Shown piece after piece: positions 18,801 through 27,144 of a DNA stretch of 64,000 nucleotides. This DNA comes from BS150m-G50 sp964501185 [NCBI: uncultured Bacteroidia bacterium] (GTDB lineage Bacteria > CAIWAD01 > BS150m-G50). The notes under the pieces were generated by a model, which worked only from the letters and a program-made list of their open reading frames with translations, was not told the DNA's origin and made no database searches. The stretch's first letter is position 1, and every line of letters begins with the position of its first letter. Position numbers and translations under genes: made by a program. The stretch covers positions 22,688 to 86,687 of the forward strand of contig CAZCRT010000008.1 of assembly GCA_964501185.1 (NCBI GenBank). Direction: 5' to 3'.

Positions 18801-20439
18801 TTTCGACTCGATCACCGTCTGCTCCAATGGTTGGATTTCAATGGGGAGAACCTGGATGTCAGACTTTACAAACTGGATGATTCCACCGGGCCTGGGGCCC
18901 TCTAACATGATCATGCCATTCTGGGACGATCTCAAGCCACAATACACACCTGCGGAAGATTCAGTTCAGGTTCCTGTTTATTACAAGGATATGGGTGATG
19001 GCCGTTTTATTGTGGAATGGAGTCAGACCTATAACCGTTATCTGTGGGATTCAGAGCCCATGGAGGAAACCTTCCAGGTTATCCTGTATGATCTGTTACA
19101 GTATCCCACAGCAACGGGTGACAGCCAGATAAAGTTTCAGTATCGCGTGATACACGATGAGGATGCCCGTGCTAATTATGCAACTGTCGGCATCACTGAT
19201 CACGATCACTACCACGGGTTGGAGGTTACTTTTGCTCAGCGTTATGGCCCTGATGCTGCCATGCTGGCCGATGGCACCGCTATTCTCATTACTACCGATC
19301 CACCACAGCGTGTCACCAATCCCCAGATATTCCTGGAAGGGGAACTGGAGGAGTGGTTCCATTCGCTTACACCTGAACTGCAGTGGGATCCGGGGGTGCT
19401 GACCGGCAATCCGGATGTAACTTATACATTGCAGCTGGCACTGGACAATACATTCCCGGAGTTTGTGGCGAGCTATACAGATATCGATACTTCTGCTTTC
19501 ACGGTGCCTGATCCACTGGAGGAAGTAACACAATACTTCTGGCGGGTAATAGCTCATCTGGAGGACGAGGAGGATATCCTCTGTACACCTGATTTCCACA
19601 GCTTTCAGATCGATGCTACCGAACCTGTCGCCGAACTGGGGTTGATTGACAACCCGGTGTTTCCGCACTACCTCGATCTCGGTCTCATCAGTAGCGAGGA
19701 GTTAGAGGATGTACCCTGGGTGGTTGTAACCGATGCGGATACCGCACTGGTGGATTCCTCTCAGGCAGCACAGATGCCGCAGACCGAAACAGGATTCCAT
19801 TATACGCTCAACCTGGAACTGCTGGGACAATATCAACTCGCTGTACAGATGGTGGATGCACATGGATTGCCCGGTAGTACTGAGCGTGATCTGGCGCTGG
19901 GTGGTGCCGGCTACACCTCCATTGAAATAGGTGATGATATCCGACTGGACTGGCTGTCGGGGACAGTAGTAACCGCTCTCGAAGGTGAGCAGGGTGTTGA
20001 ACTGAGTGGTAATGGCAGCTATCTTCTTGAGTTTTCCGGTGAGGGGATTATCTGCCGGTTTGAAAATGGTAACTGGCGGGCGCTGGCTCCGGAAGGAGTG
20101 CAGCAGATTGTGATACATGAGGGAGGGCATTATGCTCTACGCTCTGCAGGTGATTTACTGCCTGATGCGGTAACCCTTTACGATAACTACCCCAACCCCT
20201 TTAACGGTTCCACCCGTCTGGAGTTCACCCTGCCGGAAAGGGCAGCAATCCAGTTATCGGTGTACAACCTGCTGGGCAGGAGGGTTGAAGTATTGCAGGA
20301 GAGTACACTTAACGCCGGATTCCACCAGTATGACTGGCAACCCGGCAACTATGCTTCCGGTATGTACTGGGCGGTGTTGCGGGTTACGGGAGAAACCGAG
20401 AGTGTGACACGTATTCAGAAAATGCTCTATCTGAAGTGA
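15892..20439 (+). CDS. Very large secreted gingipain-like (C25) cysteine protease with sorting domain
   Basis: A 1515-residue secreted protein. The signal peptide is at about 1-21, followed by a C25 propeptide-like region. The peptidase core begins at about residue 200 (LLVVSSPFYTDYI). It includes LVGDQDG, and the segment VCNTGDF...PCFAEAFLRLG aligns with the gingipain nucleophile region, placing the Cys at about 458. The usual histidine loop (YTGHGS) is replaced by NYRGWADAEHW (about 419-430). Beta-sandwich modules follow, then a PDGYGYWAYESRD module (about 905-1140) that also occurs in the 48 kb carboxypeptidase. It ends with the NYPNPFNGSTRLEF sorting domain. Confidence 0.9.
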   Translation: MMKTTITILLLTALQLTAVAATDTCITSITQEQDAVVIQYQLAGFNLEDQDGESLIEIDGMELSSYAGQPQVPFTTFWLEIPVDAEVSFELQEQDTRFYPDLVLAEYQDDEVKVDPAAGRTNLDSFVAIGNDGWMRDLRLVPLTLQPVRIEQEGVRVLQSAAIRISFSKTTEYSDISYSSEMDELYRSFVVNHGQFSNHRDETQFPRLLVVSSPFYTDYIGDLLQWKRRAGFNVDYVTFDQMPGGGNTITADNLDSWLIDYYAQHQPEYIVLVGDQDGTYACPTFLIPESEGEDYNVTDLQFSLKVGDDYLPDLLLGRLSVHDAPVQLMTIIDKVVQYESAPFAGVNEEQEDWLESGLVVGGNYAEGNTTPVTPVLTSRWVRERLIDNGFSQVDTVYFPPHISGEPMISNTINNGVGIVNYRGWADAEHWQRPSYSITNMNDNLNNHYMTPIMLSIVCNTGDFGHAQHEPCFAEAFLRLGTPGAPRGGIAVFAPSDLHTRSIYNNAINAGFYRGLFNEGISTMGGNVVRAKIDLFNGFPNEQELNGYVFFYFNVYNLLGDPSLRIRTAVPEPLLVTAPDTLAVGSSSYSVAVTDEQSSPMADMLVTLVAGDESEQLLARGRTDAAGNLTLYYERLVDAGTARLTVLGNNSYPHLVDIPIVVRPQFATLVASTWLEDGTSGSDGNGDADVNPGETVAWFPTLLNSGSETIPSIDLIASVDDGFIELQSTELTFGELLSGAQTTSATPLLLNVSHSVPHGWPLQLDLHISGEEFTQNSRDELTAVASRPYFVSDTLPGDANQVIDSDELVQLELTLANDGDLPTVDLSGTLSSLIPELTVETTIPQAIGIIPVDGEATVAFELHGGVDILPGLLLQLQLELTGGSDFQQLLDIDIINGQRETGDPTGPDGYGYWAYESRDYYYLNRPDYEWEEIDTRLLPESNGTRLELEDDQSTTIALPSDNFNFRFYGVDFDSITVCSNGWISMGRTWMSDFTNWMIPPGLGPSNMIMPFWDDLKPQYTPAEDSVQVPVYYKDMGDGRFIVEWSQTYNRYLWDSEPMEETFQVILYDLLQYPTATGDSQIKFQYRVIHDEDARANYATVGITDHDHYHGLEVTFAQRYGPDAAMLADGTAILITTDPPQRVTNPQIFLEGELEEWFHSLTPELQWDPGVLTGNPDVTYTLQLALDNTFPEFVASYTDIDTSAFTVPDPLEEVTQYFWRVIAHLEDEEDILCTPDFHSFQIDATEPVAELGLIDNPVFPHYLDLGLISSEELEDVPWVVVTDADTALVDSSQAAQMPQTETGFHYTLNLELLGQYQLAVQMVDAHGLPGSTERDLALGGAGYTSIEIGDDIRLDWLSGTVVTALEGEQGVELSGNGSYLLEFSGEGIICRFENGNWRALAPEGVQQIVIHEGGHYALRSAGDLLPDAVTLYDNYPNPFNGSTRLEFTLPERAAIQLSVYNLLGRRVEVLQESTLNAGFHQYDWQPGNYASGMYWAVLRVTGETESVTRIQKMLYLK

Positions 20440-20447
20440 GGTATCTG

Positions 20448-21035
20448 ATGAAACAGACAACTATGGCTCTGTGGTTACTGGTGCTGGTATTGAGCGGTTG
20501 CAATCAGGATACCGATAACTATGAGGAGCTGATTGCAGACGGATGGCACGCCTACAGTAATGAGAACTATGAACTCGCTGCCGACCGCTTCATGGAGGCC
20601 ACTCTGGAAGATGGCACCCGTGCGGAAGCCTGGAACGGGCTGGGTTGGAGCCAGATAGGGCTCTTCGAGGATGAGCAGGGTGATGCGGACTATCTGAACG
20701 CTATAGATAACAACTTCCAGGAAGCGGTATCACGATCAGGAGAGTGGGCACCACCGCTGGCTGGCCTGGCGCTGACCCGCTCCCGCCTTGGGGAATCGCT
20801 TGCGGCAATCCACTTTGCAGGGCTGGCGCTGGCGCAGGCTGGTGACAGTTGGGTTTACAGTCGTATCGAAGATGTTACCGGGCGTTCTTTGCGCCGGGTA
20901 CGTGCCTGGAATTACTTCCTGGTAGAGGATTTTGCCGCCGCCCAGGCTGAAGTAGAGCTCGTTCTGGAAGTGAGTCTGGACCCGGACGATTCTGACTATC
21001 TTTCACAGTTGCTGGCATACATCGAACAGATGTAG
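20448..21035 (+). CDS. TPR lipoprotein
   Basis: A 195-residue predicted lipoprotein. A hydrophobic signal ends in the lipobox LSGC (Cys at about 18), so it should be tethered to a membrane on the periplasmic side. The rest is helical with tetratricopeptide-like repeats (for example YELAADRFMEATLEDGTRAEAWNGLGWSQ split over two helices). It starts 8 nt after the C25 protease stop; GAGGT precedes the ATG, while a GTG at 20436 overlaps the protease stop and is less likely. Its position suggests help in secretion or assembly of the upstream proteases. No specific function is recognised. Confidence 0.75.
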   Translation: MKQTTMALWLLVLVLSGCNQDTDNYEELIADGWHAYSNENYELAADRFMEATLEDGTRAEAWNGLGWSQIGLFEDEQGDADYLNAIDNNFQEAVSRSGEWAPPLAGLALTRSRLGESLAAIHFAGLALAQAGDSWVYSRIEDVTGRSLRRVRAWNYFLVEDFAAAQAEVELVLEVSLDPDDSDYLSQLLAYIEQM

Positions 21036-21039
21036 CTTC

Positions 21040-22005
21040 GTGCCGATAACTACCGGTGCTTCCCGGCTGGATAAGAAAACAGTGTTGGCCAGAGCGCGGG
21101 AGCTGGGCGCCGATCTGGTAGGTGTAACAGATACAGCTCCCCTTGAAGAGCAGGACGCACGCTTCAGTAGCTGGCTGGCTGCCGGTAAACATGCCGGTAT
21201 GCAGTGGCTGGAGCAACGTGTTCCACAACGACTGCTGTATGAATCACCTCTTCCCGACGCCCGATCTATAATTGTTATCGCGCTCAGTTATCACACGGGA
21301 CAACCTTCCGGGCAGAACTCCGAGTCACCTGTCTACAATGTATCACGTTATGCCCACGGCCGGGACTACCACAAAGTAATACGGCGTATACTCAGGGGGC
21401 TCTCCCGATTTATCAGTGAACAGACCGGTTGCCAGAGTCGCGGCTTTGTTGATTCGGGACCGGTAATGGAAAAAGCCCTCGCACAGAGAGCCGGTCTTGG
21501 CTGGATCGGGAAAAACACGCTCCTCCTGAATCGCACTTATGGCTCCTGGCTGGTGCTGGGCGAGCTGTTTACCGAACTGGAACTGACGCCTGATCATCCC
21601 CATTCCGATTATTGCGGTGAATGTACGATATGCCTGGAGGCCTGTCCTACAGAAGCGCTGACTGACTTCGGACTGGATTGTAAGAGCTGTATTTCCTATG
21701 CTACTATCGAGCGTCCTGACAAGGAATCCTGCCAGCTGGAGCCAGCAGGGAACATCTTTGGCTGTGATATCTGCCAGGATGCCTGTCCCTGGAATGAGCA
21801 GGCAGCAACAACGGCCCTGGTGGATTTCGAAATGCGCGATGTAGTCAAACAGTTAAGACTCGGTAATCTGCCCCCTGATGCTGAAGCGTGGGAGCTGGCA
21901 AATCGCGGTTCATCTCTGCGGCGCATAAGTTATCAGAGGCTTCTGGAAAATGCTTCAGGTGTAGATCGGGAAAGGGTTGAACGATCAGGAGGAACGAGCA
22001 GGTGA
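21040..22005 (+). CDS. queG: Epoxyqueuosine reductase
   Basis: Cobalamin-dependent iron-sulfur enzyme that reduces epoxyqueuosine to queuosine in tRNA wobble positions. The 321-residue protein has the N-terminal corrinoid-binding domain with the conserved SYHTG, YAHGRDYH and DSGPVMEKALAQRAGLGWIG segments. Two [4Fe-4S] clusters follow, with CGECTICLEACP and CKSC/CDICQDACPW cysteines. The start is a GTG at 21040, four nt after the previous stop, with a weak ribosome site. The 3' end overlaps the UbiA gene by 4 nt (GTGA). Confidence 0.95.
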   Translation: MPITTGASRLDKKTVLARARELGADLVGVTDTAPLEEQDARFSSWLAAGKHAGMQWLEQRVPQRLLYESPLPDARSIIVIALSYHTGQPSGQNSESPVYNVSRYAHGRDYHKVIRRILRGLSRFISEQTGCQSRGFVDSGPVMEKALAQRAGLGWIGKNTLLLNRTYGSWLVLGELFTELELTPDHPHSDYCGECTICLEACPTEALTDFGLDCKSCISYATIERPDKESCQLEPAGNIFGCDICQDACPWNEQAATTALVDFEMRDVVKQLRLGNLPPDAEAWELANRGSSLRRISYQRLLENASGVDRERVERSGGTSR

Positions 22006-22895
22006 AAATGCTCCTGAAATTTCTGGATTATCTCTTTTTCTGCCGTCCAATACTGATTCTGGCTGCATGGACTGTTATTCTGCTGGGTGCATCACGCCAG
22101 GGGTTTCAGCAACAGGCCTGGTTGCTGGCAGGCTATGGTTGCCTGCTCGGTACGGCTTTCATTATCAATCAATTGCGTGACCGCGAGAGTGACCGGATCA
22201 ACAACAAATTGCCCCACCTCGCTCACGGAGTTGTCAGCGAACATGAGGCTCGCACCTTGACCTGGCTGTTGCTGATCGGAGGCGTCCTGTTTATTCTGCG
22301 TGCCGGTTGGGAACACATCCTGAGCATGACGCTCCTCCTCGCCATTACAACCTGGGCCTATAATCTGCCACCACTTCGACTGAAGAAACGTTTTCTCTCA
22401 GGACCGGTCACATTGGGCCTGTCTGCCTGTCTGGTATTTCTGCAGAGTACAGGATTCAGCCGGGTTGCGTGGGAGGAGCTGGTTGCAGTATTCCTGTCAG
22501 TAACTTCAATATGCCTTCTGACAGAATTACCTGATCGGGAAGGAGACCGGCAAACGGGACGTCGTACGGTAGCCGTTGTTTCCGGTGAGACAGTTACGCT
22601 GCGAATAACAACGCTGCTGATGGCTGCAGCGACTCTCTCTGCCATTGCAGGAGAGTTTTATCTACTGGCATTTCCGGCCTTTGCGTCCACATTAATACAA
22701 TTACGTCTACTGGTCAAACGTCGACGTGATACAAAAGCGATCAATTTTGCCATCAGGCTATCGCTTTTACTGTTGGGAGTGGCAGTAGCTGTTGCTTTTC
22801 TCTGGTTCGGCTTGTTAATTCTAGCCTGTTATCTGGTAGCGCGTAAGTACTACTGGTACCGCTTCCGCAGGCGCTATCCTTCATTCACCGAATAA
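22002..22895 (+). CDS. UbiA-family prenyltransferase
   Basis: A 297-residue polytopic membrane protein that should transfer a polyprenyl group to an acceptor. Both Asp-rich prenyl-diphosphate motifs are visible: NQLRDRESDR (about 63-72) and ELPDREGDR (about 172-180). Some eight or nine hydrophobic helices follow the usual pattern. The GTG start overlaps the queG stop. Immediately downstream are a ferredoxin and a geranylgeranyl-reductase-like flavoprotein, so the natural guess is an isoprenoid quinone, tocopherol-like or archaeal-type ether lipid intermediate as product. The acceptor cannot be told from sequence alone. Confidence 0.85.
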   Translation: MKMLLKFLDYLFFCRPILILAAWTVILLGASRQGFQQQAWLLAGYGCLLGTAFIINQLRDRESDRINNKLPHLAHGVVSEHEARTLTWLLLIGGVLFILRAGWEHILSMTLLLAITTWAYNLPPLRLKKRFLSGPVTLGLSACLVFLQSTGFSRVAWEELVAVFLSVTSICLLTELPDREGDRQTGRRTVAVVSGETVTLRITTLLMAAATLSAIAGEFYLLAFPAFASTLIQLRLLVKRRRDTKAINFAIRLSLLLLGVAVAVAFLWFGLLILACYLVARKYYWYRFRRRYPSFTE

Positions 22896-22935
22896 CCGGT
22901 CAGGGAAGCTCGCACACACGCAAACTGGAAATTAT

Positions 22936-23112
22936 ATGGTCAGGATCGATCCCACCATCTGCGACTACTGTGGTACCTGTGTAGGTGCCTGTCCGGAGAA
23001 CTGTATCGAGATGGGTACACATTTTATCGCCATCGATTACAGCATCTGCACCGAGTGTGGTATCTGTGTCCATGTCTGTCCGCTGGAGGCGGTCAGCGAG
23101 GAGGAGGAATGA
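22936..23112 (+). CDS. Small 2[4Fe-4S] ferredoxin
   Basis: A 58-residue electron carrier, short enough to be missed by length filters. Two complete cluster motifs are present: CDYCGTCVGACP with a following Cys, and CTECGICVHVCP. The stop overlaps the next start (ATGA), so it is translationally coupled to the FAD reductase. That arrangement suggests it donates electrons for reduction of geranylgeranyl double bonds. It starts 40 nt after the UbiA gene. Confidence 0.9.
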   Translation: MVRIDPTICDYCGTCVGACPENCIEMGTHFIAIDYSICTECGICVHVCPLEAVSEEEE

Positions 23113-24302
23113 CCGGACAGCAGTGGGATGTGATCATTGGCGGTGCAGGTCCCGGTGGTAGTGCGGCAGCGGAGTACTGCGCCAGGGCAGGCCTGCGGAC
23201 TCTGTTGCTGGAGAAGGATCGTGATATTGGAATTCCTGTCCGTTGTGGTGAGGGCGTGCCACACGATGGCCTGGTAGAATTCTGCGAGCCTGACCCCCGC
23301 TGGATTGCAACCGAAATCGACAGTGTGCGAATCTACTCTCCTGATGCAACCAGTTTTAACCTGTCGATGCCCGGAGCCGGATATATTCTCGACCGACGTA
23401 CTTTTGATTATTACCTGGCCACACGCGCAGCCAGTGAAGGTGCCCGGGTGGAAACCGGTGTTACCATCAGCGGTGTTATCAGCGAGCAGGGTTGTGTTAC
23501 CGGAGTGGAACTCGAGCAGGGTCGTAAACGCTATAAGTTAAACTGTCGCCTGCTGATTGCTGCTGATGGTGTAGAGTCCCGGATTGCCCGTTGGGCGGGA
23601 TTACGTACCTTTACAACTCTCAAGGATCTGGACAGTTGTCAGCAGGTAACATTGCAGGGAAAGAATATTGATTCCGGCCGGGTGGATTTCTACTTCGGCA
23701 ATAAAACCGCTCCTGGTGGTTACGCCTGGGTATTTCCTAAAGGTGATAACATGGCCAACGTCGGGCTGGGTATCTCCGGGAAGGCTTCAATTCATCGTAA
23801 GGCTCATCTCTATCTGGAGGATTTCCTGCAGGCGCATTTCCCGGATGCCTCTATTCTGAGCACAACCTGCGGTGGCATTCCGCTGGATGGCTCATTGAAA
23901 GCACCCTACGGTAATGGCATAATGATTGTGGGTGATGCCGCCCATCAGCCAAACCCTGTCACCGGAGCCGGGATTATCAACGCCATGATTGCCGGGAAGC
24001 TGGCTGCTGAAACTGCTGCAACCGCTCTGGCAGAGGATGATGTCAGCGCTGGCGTACTGTCGGCTTATGGCAAAGCCTGGCAGAAACGGGTCGGTTGGGA
24101 GCACAAACTGTACTATCGGGTACGGGGGTTGATGGAAGATCTTAACGATGAAACATATAACAGCGTAGCGGCCACTCTTCATGACCTTCCGGAGTCAAAA
24201 CGGAATCTGCGCAAAGTGTTGATGACTGTGTTCCGCAACCAGCCAGGATTCGTGCTGGATCTGGTGATGGGATTGTTTGGTAGTAGATCTGGTAAGGAGT
24301 AG
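23109..24302 (+). CDS. Geranylgeranyl reductase-family FAD oxidoreductase
   Basis: A 397-residue flavoprotein of the geranylgeranyl reductase family. The FAD-binding GAGPGGSAAAEYCARAG motif is near the N-terminus; CGEGVP, the DRRTFDYYLATRA helix and GDAAHQPNPVTGAGI follow in order. Family members saturate prenyl chains of chlorophyll, menaquinone or archaeal lipids. The start at 23109 overlaps the ferredoxin stop; the frame is open further upstream without a credible start. The gene ends 2 nt before cysS. Its substrate is inferred only from the UbiA neighbour. Confidence 0.88.
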   Translation: MTGQQWDVIIGGAGPGGSAAAEYCARAGLRTLLLEKDRDIGIPVRCGEGVPHDGLVEFCEPDPRWIATEIDSVRIYSPDATSFNLSMPGAGYILDRRTFDYYLATRAASEGARVETGVTISGVISEQGCVTGVELEQGRKRYKLNCRLLIAADGVESRIARWAGLRTFTTLKDLDSCQQVTLQGKNIDSGRVDFYFGNKTAPGGYAWVFPKGDNMANVGLGISGKASIHRKAHLYLEDFLQAHFPDASILSTTCGGIPLDGSLKAPYGNGIMIVGDAAHQPNPVTGAGIINAMIAGKLAAETAATALAEDDVSAGVLSAYGKAWQKRVGWEHKLYYRVRGLMEDLNDETYNSVAATLHDLPESKRNLRKVLMTVFRNQPGFVLDLVMGLFGSRSGKE

Positions 24303-24304
24303 GG

Positions 24305-25720
24305 ATGGCATTGAAGTTTTATAACAGTATGTCTCGCAGAAAAGAGCAGTTTGTTCCTTTGCAGGAGGGGAAGGTCGGGCTCTATACCTGCGGCCCCACT
24401 GTCTATAATTACGCTCATATCGGTAATTTCCGCACATACATGTTCGAGGATCTCCTGCGGCGTTACCTTCAATTCAGTGGCTACTCTGTGACACAGGTGA
24501 TGAACCTGACCGATGTTGATGATAAGACTATCCGCACTTCGCAGGAAAAAGGACTGCCCTTGCAGGAGTTTACCAGACCCTTCAAAGAGGCGTTCTTTAA
24601 TGACCTCAAAACCCTCAATATAGAATCAGCCGAATACTATCCTGCCGCTACCGATCATGTACCGGAGATGGTAGAACTGGTAAAGCTGCTGCAGGAAAAT
24701 GGACACACTTACGAAAGTGAAGGTTCCATATACTTCAGCATTGATAGCTTCCCTGATTACGGGAAACTGGCCAATCTCGATCCGGAAGGGATGCGTGCCA
24801 GTGAACGGGTCGATAACGATGAATACGAGAAGGATGACGCCCGCGATTTCGCGCTCTGGAAAGCCTGGACGGAAGAGGATGGTGAAGTGTTCTGGGATAC
24901 AGAGCTGGGCAGAGGCCGCCCCGGATGGCATATCGAATGCAGTGCCATGTCCACCCGTTATCTGGGGACCAGCTTCGACCTGCACACCGGTGGTGTTGAC
25001 AACCGCTTCCCGCACCATGAAAACGAGATTGCCCAGAGCGTTTGTGGTTACAGGGAGAAGTTTGTCAACTACTGGATGCACAGCGAGTTCCTGCTGGTTG
25101 AGGGACGCAAGATGAGCAAATCGCTGGATAATTTCTACACCATTACGGAACTGCTGGAGAAGGGACTGGACCCGATTGCAATACGTTATGCGCTGCTCAG
25201 TGTTCACTATCGCATGAAACTGAGTTTTTCCATTGCCGGGGTGAGAGCGGCAGGGCAGAGCGTACAGCGGTTACAGAATTTCTACAAGTCTCTCTGCAGG
25301 GTTACGGAAGCCTCCGGTGCAGACAATACCGATACCGACAGTCGTGTCAGTAAGCTTGTTGAACAGGCTGACACGGCTTTCAGGGAAGCAATGGATGACG
25401 ATCTCAACATAGCGTCCGCACTCGGGGGTATCTTCTCGTTACTGCCTGAGATAAACCGCCTGCAGGATGAAAACATGCTGAGCAGTGAAGGTGCATCAAC
25501 AGTACGCAACTTCCTGGACAGTATCGACACTGTACTCGGTGTTATCGTTCAGGAAGAGGAGTGCAACAGTGAGATCGAGCAACTGATGGCAGATCGTCAG
25601 GCTGCCCGGGAAAGCAAAGACTGGTCGGAAGCGGACCGTATTCGTGACCGGATCAAGCAGCTTGGATATGTCATCGAAGACTCGCCGGATGGGCCGCGCT
25701 ATCACCGCTGCAAAAGCTGA
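24305..25720 (+). CDS. cysS: Cysteinyl-tRNA synthetase
   Basis: Charges tRNA-Cys with cysteine. The 471-residue class I synthetase has the HIGH-like HIGN in YNYAHIGNF, the KMSKS loop in GRKMSKSLDNFY, and zinc ligands TCGPTVYN, ECSAMS and HHENE. The C-terminal DALR and helical domains are complete (about 350-471). The ribosome site AAGGAG lies at the end of the preceding gene. Confidence 0.98.
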   Translation: MALKFYNSMSRRKEQFVPLQEGKVGLYTCGPTVYNYAHIGNFRTYMFEDLLRRYLQFSGYSVTQVMNLTDVDDKTIRTSQEKGLPLQEFTRPFKEAFFNDLKTLNIESAEYYPAATDHVPEMVELVKLLQENGHTYESEGSIYFSIDSFPDYGKLANLDPEGMRASERVDNDEYEKDDARDFALWKAWTEEDGEVFWDTELGRGRPGWHIECSAMSTRYLGTSFDLHTGGVDNRFPHHENEIAQSVCGYREKFVNYWMHSEFLLVEGRKMSKSLDNFYTITELLEKGLDPIAIRYALLSVHYRMKLSFSIAGVRAAGQSVQRLQNFYKSLCRVTEASGADNTDTDSRVSKLVEQADTAFREAMDDDLNIASALGGIFSLLPEINRLQDENMLSSEGASTVRNFLDSIDTVLGVIVQEEECNSEIEQLMADRQAARESKDWSEADRIRDRIKQLGYVIEDSPDGPRYHRCKS

Positions 25721-25725
25721 TCATT

Positions 25726-26310
25726 ATGGATATAATCTCAATAGCTGTCACACTCATACTGATCATGGACCCCTTCGGGAATATACCTGTATTCCTGTCC
25801 ATTCTGGATGAGGTTCCGGGTCACAGGCGCCGCCGGATCCTGGTACGGGAGCTGATCCTGGCACTGGCAGTAATAATGGTCTTCATTTTCTGCGGCCGTT
25901 ACATGATGGGATTTCTGGGCCTGAAGCAGGAAGCGGTCAGTATTGCCGGTGGTATCATCCTCTTTCTGATTGCCATTCGAATGGTGTTTCCCAGAACCAG
26001 AGTGCAGGTACCCACAGAGTGTGAGGGAGAACCGTTGCTGGTTCCGCTGGCAATACCCCTGATTGCCGGCCCGTCACTGCTGGCGGTGCTGATTCTCTTT
26101 TCCACCTCCACACAGGTGCAACTCACCGGTCTGCTGCTGGCATCACTACTGGCCTGGGGCGTGGCTTTCATTGTGCTCTTCAGCGCAACCTTCCTGATCC
26201 GCTTCCTCACCAGACGGGGCCTGATAGCGGTGGAGCGGTTGATGGGTATGATACTGGTCGCAATCGCGGTACAGCTGTTTCTGGATGGTGTAGCCAGCTA
26301 TCTGGGGTAG
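25726..26310 (+). CDS. MarC-family integral membrane protein
   Basis: A 194-residue inner-membrane protein of the MarC/UPF0056 family with about six hydrophobic helices and the family opening LILIMDPFGNIPVFLSIL. The second repeat holds VPLAIPLIAGPSLLAVLILFS. The family's transport function is not settled; it has been wrongly tied to antibiotic resistance in the past. It starts 5 nt after cysS. Confidence 0.88.
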   Translation: MDIISIAVTLILIMDPFGNIPVFLSILDEVPGHRRRRILVRELILALAVIMVFIFCGRYMMGFLGLKQEAVSIAGGIILFLIAIRMVFPRTRVQVPTECEGEPLLVPLAIPLIAGPSLLAVLILFSTSTQVQLTGLLLASLLAWGVAFIVLFSATFLIRFLTRRGLIAVERLMGMILVAIAVQLFLDGVASYLG

Positions 26311-26357
26311 AGGGAGCGTGGAAACTGACCTCAGGTTATCACACAATGGAGTACCCC

Positions 26358-27140
26358 ATGCAACTTCTGGACCTGACACCGGAAACTGAAGCAACCTTCC
26401 TCCATTGTCTTCACGATGAAAAGCCGGATGATCCGCGGGTAATCGACTTACGTCGCAGGTGGGTCGAAGAGAAGCGTGATCGGGGCTTTCGTGGTAAGGT
26501 ACTGCGTCTGGAAAGTGGTGAAATTGCTGCCCTGGGACAATACCTGCCGATCGAAGAGAGTTTTATCGATGGAGATAATCTGACGGTAATCCTCTGCCTC
26601 TGGGTGCATGGCTATGATCACCACATTGGCAACCGGCAGGAAAATGGCTATGGCCGGTTCATGCTGGAACAGATAGAAACTGAGATTCGTGACAGTGGAG
26701 CAGAGGGGATCGTTGCCTGGGGGATGGATTTTCCTTACTGGAATCCGGTCTCTTTCTACGAGCATATGGGATATGAACGGGTCGACAGGGATGGGCCAGC
26801 TGTACTGGTCTGGAAACCGTTTGTTCCGGAAGCACAACCTCCCCGCTGGTTTCATCTTCAGAAGCGTCCGCAAACCGATCCACAGAGGGTGACGGTTCAT
26901 TCTTTTTACAATGGCTGGTGTACGGGCAGTTGTGGCCAGTGTGTTACGGTTCGCGACGCCGTAGCTGGAATCGATGAGAAAATCCGTTTCCGGGAGGTGG
27001 ACAGCAATCAGCGGGAACAGCTTGTTGAGTGGGGTATTTCCACCGGTACTTATCTGGATGGGGAGCCGTTCCGCCCCGACGAACCCCCCTTCAGCAGTGA
27101 AGATCTGCGACAGGAAATCCTGTCACGCATTGAAGAGTAA
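26358..27140 (+). CDS. GNAT acetyltransferase with C-terminal YoaP-like domain
   Basis: A 260-residue two-domain protein. The N-terminal part (about 1-155) is a GNAT fold with the acetyl-CoA segment GNRQENGYGRFMLEQIE and the FYEHMGYE closing motif. The C-terminal part resembles the YoaP-like extension, with three cysteines in WCTGSCGQCVTVRDA (about 190-202) and a thioredoxin-like pattern, suggesting a thiol or metal role. The ATG at 26358 follows GGAG by 7 nt; an ATG at 26346 is in frame. Substrate unknown. A TGTATCAC repeat lies 4 nt after the stop. Confidence 0.8.
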   Translation: MQLLDLTPETEATFLHCLHDEKPDDPRVIDLRRRWVEEKRDRGFRGKVLRLESGEIAALGQYLPIEESFIDGDNLTVILCLWVHGYDHHIGNRQENGYGRFMLEQIETEIRDSGAEGIVAWGMDFPYWNPVSFYEHMGYERVDRDGPAVLVWKPFVPEAQPPRWFHLQKRPQTDPQRVTVHSFYNGWCTGSCGQCVTVRDAVAGIDEKIRFREVDSNQREQLVEWGISTGTYLDGEPFRPDEPPFSSEDLRQEILSRIEE

Positions 27141-27144
27141 CTGC

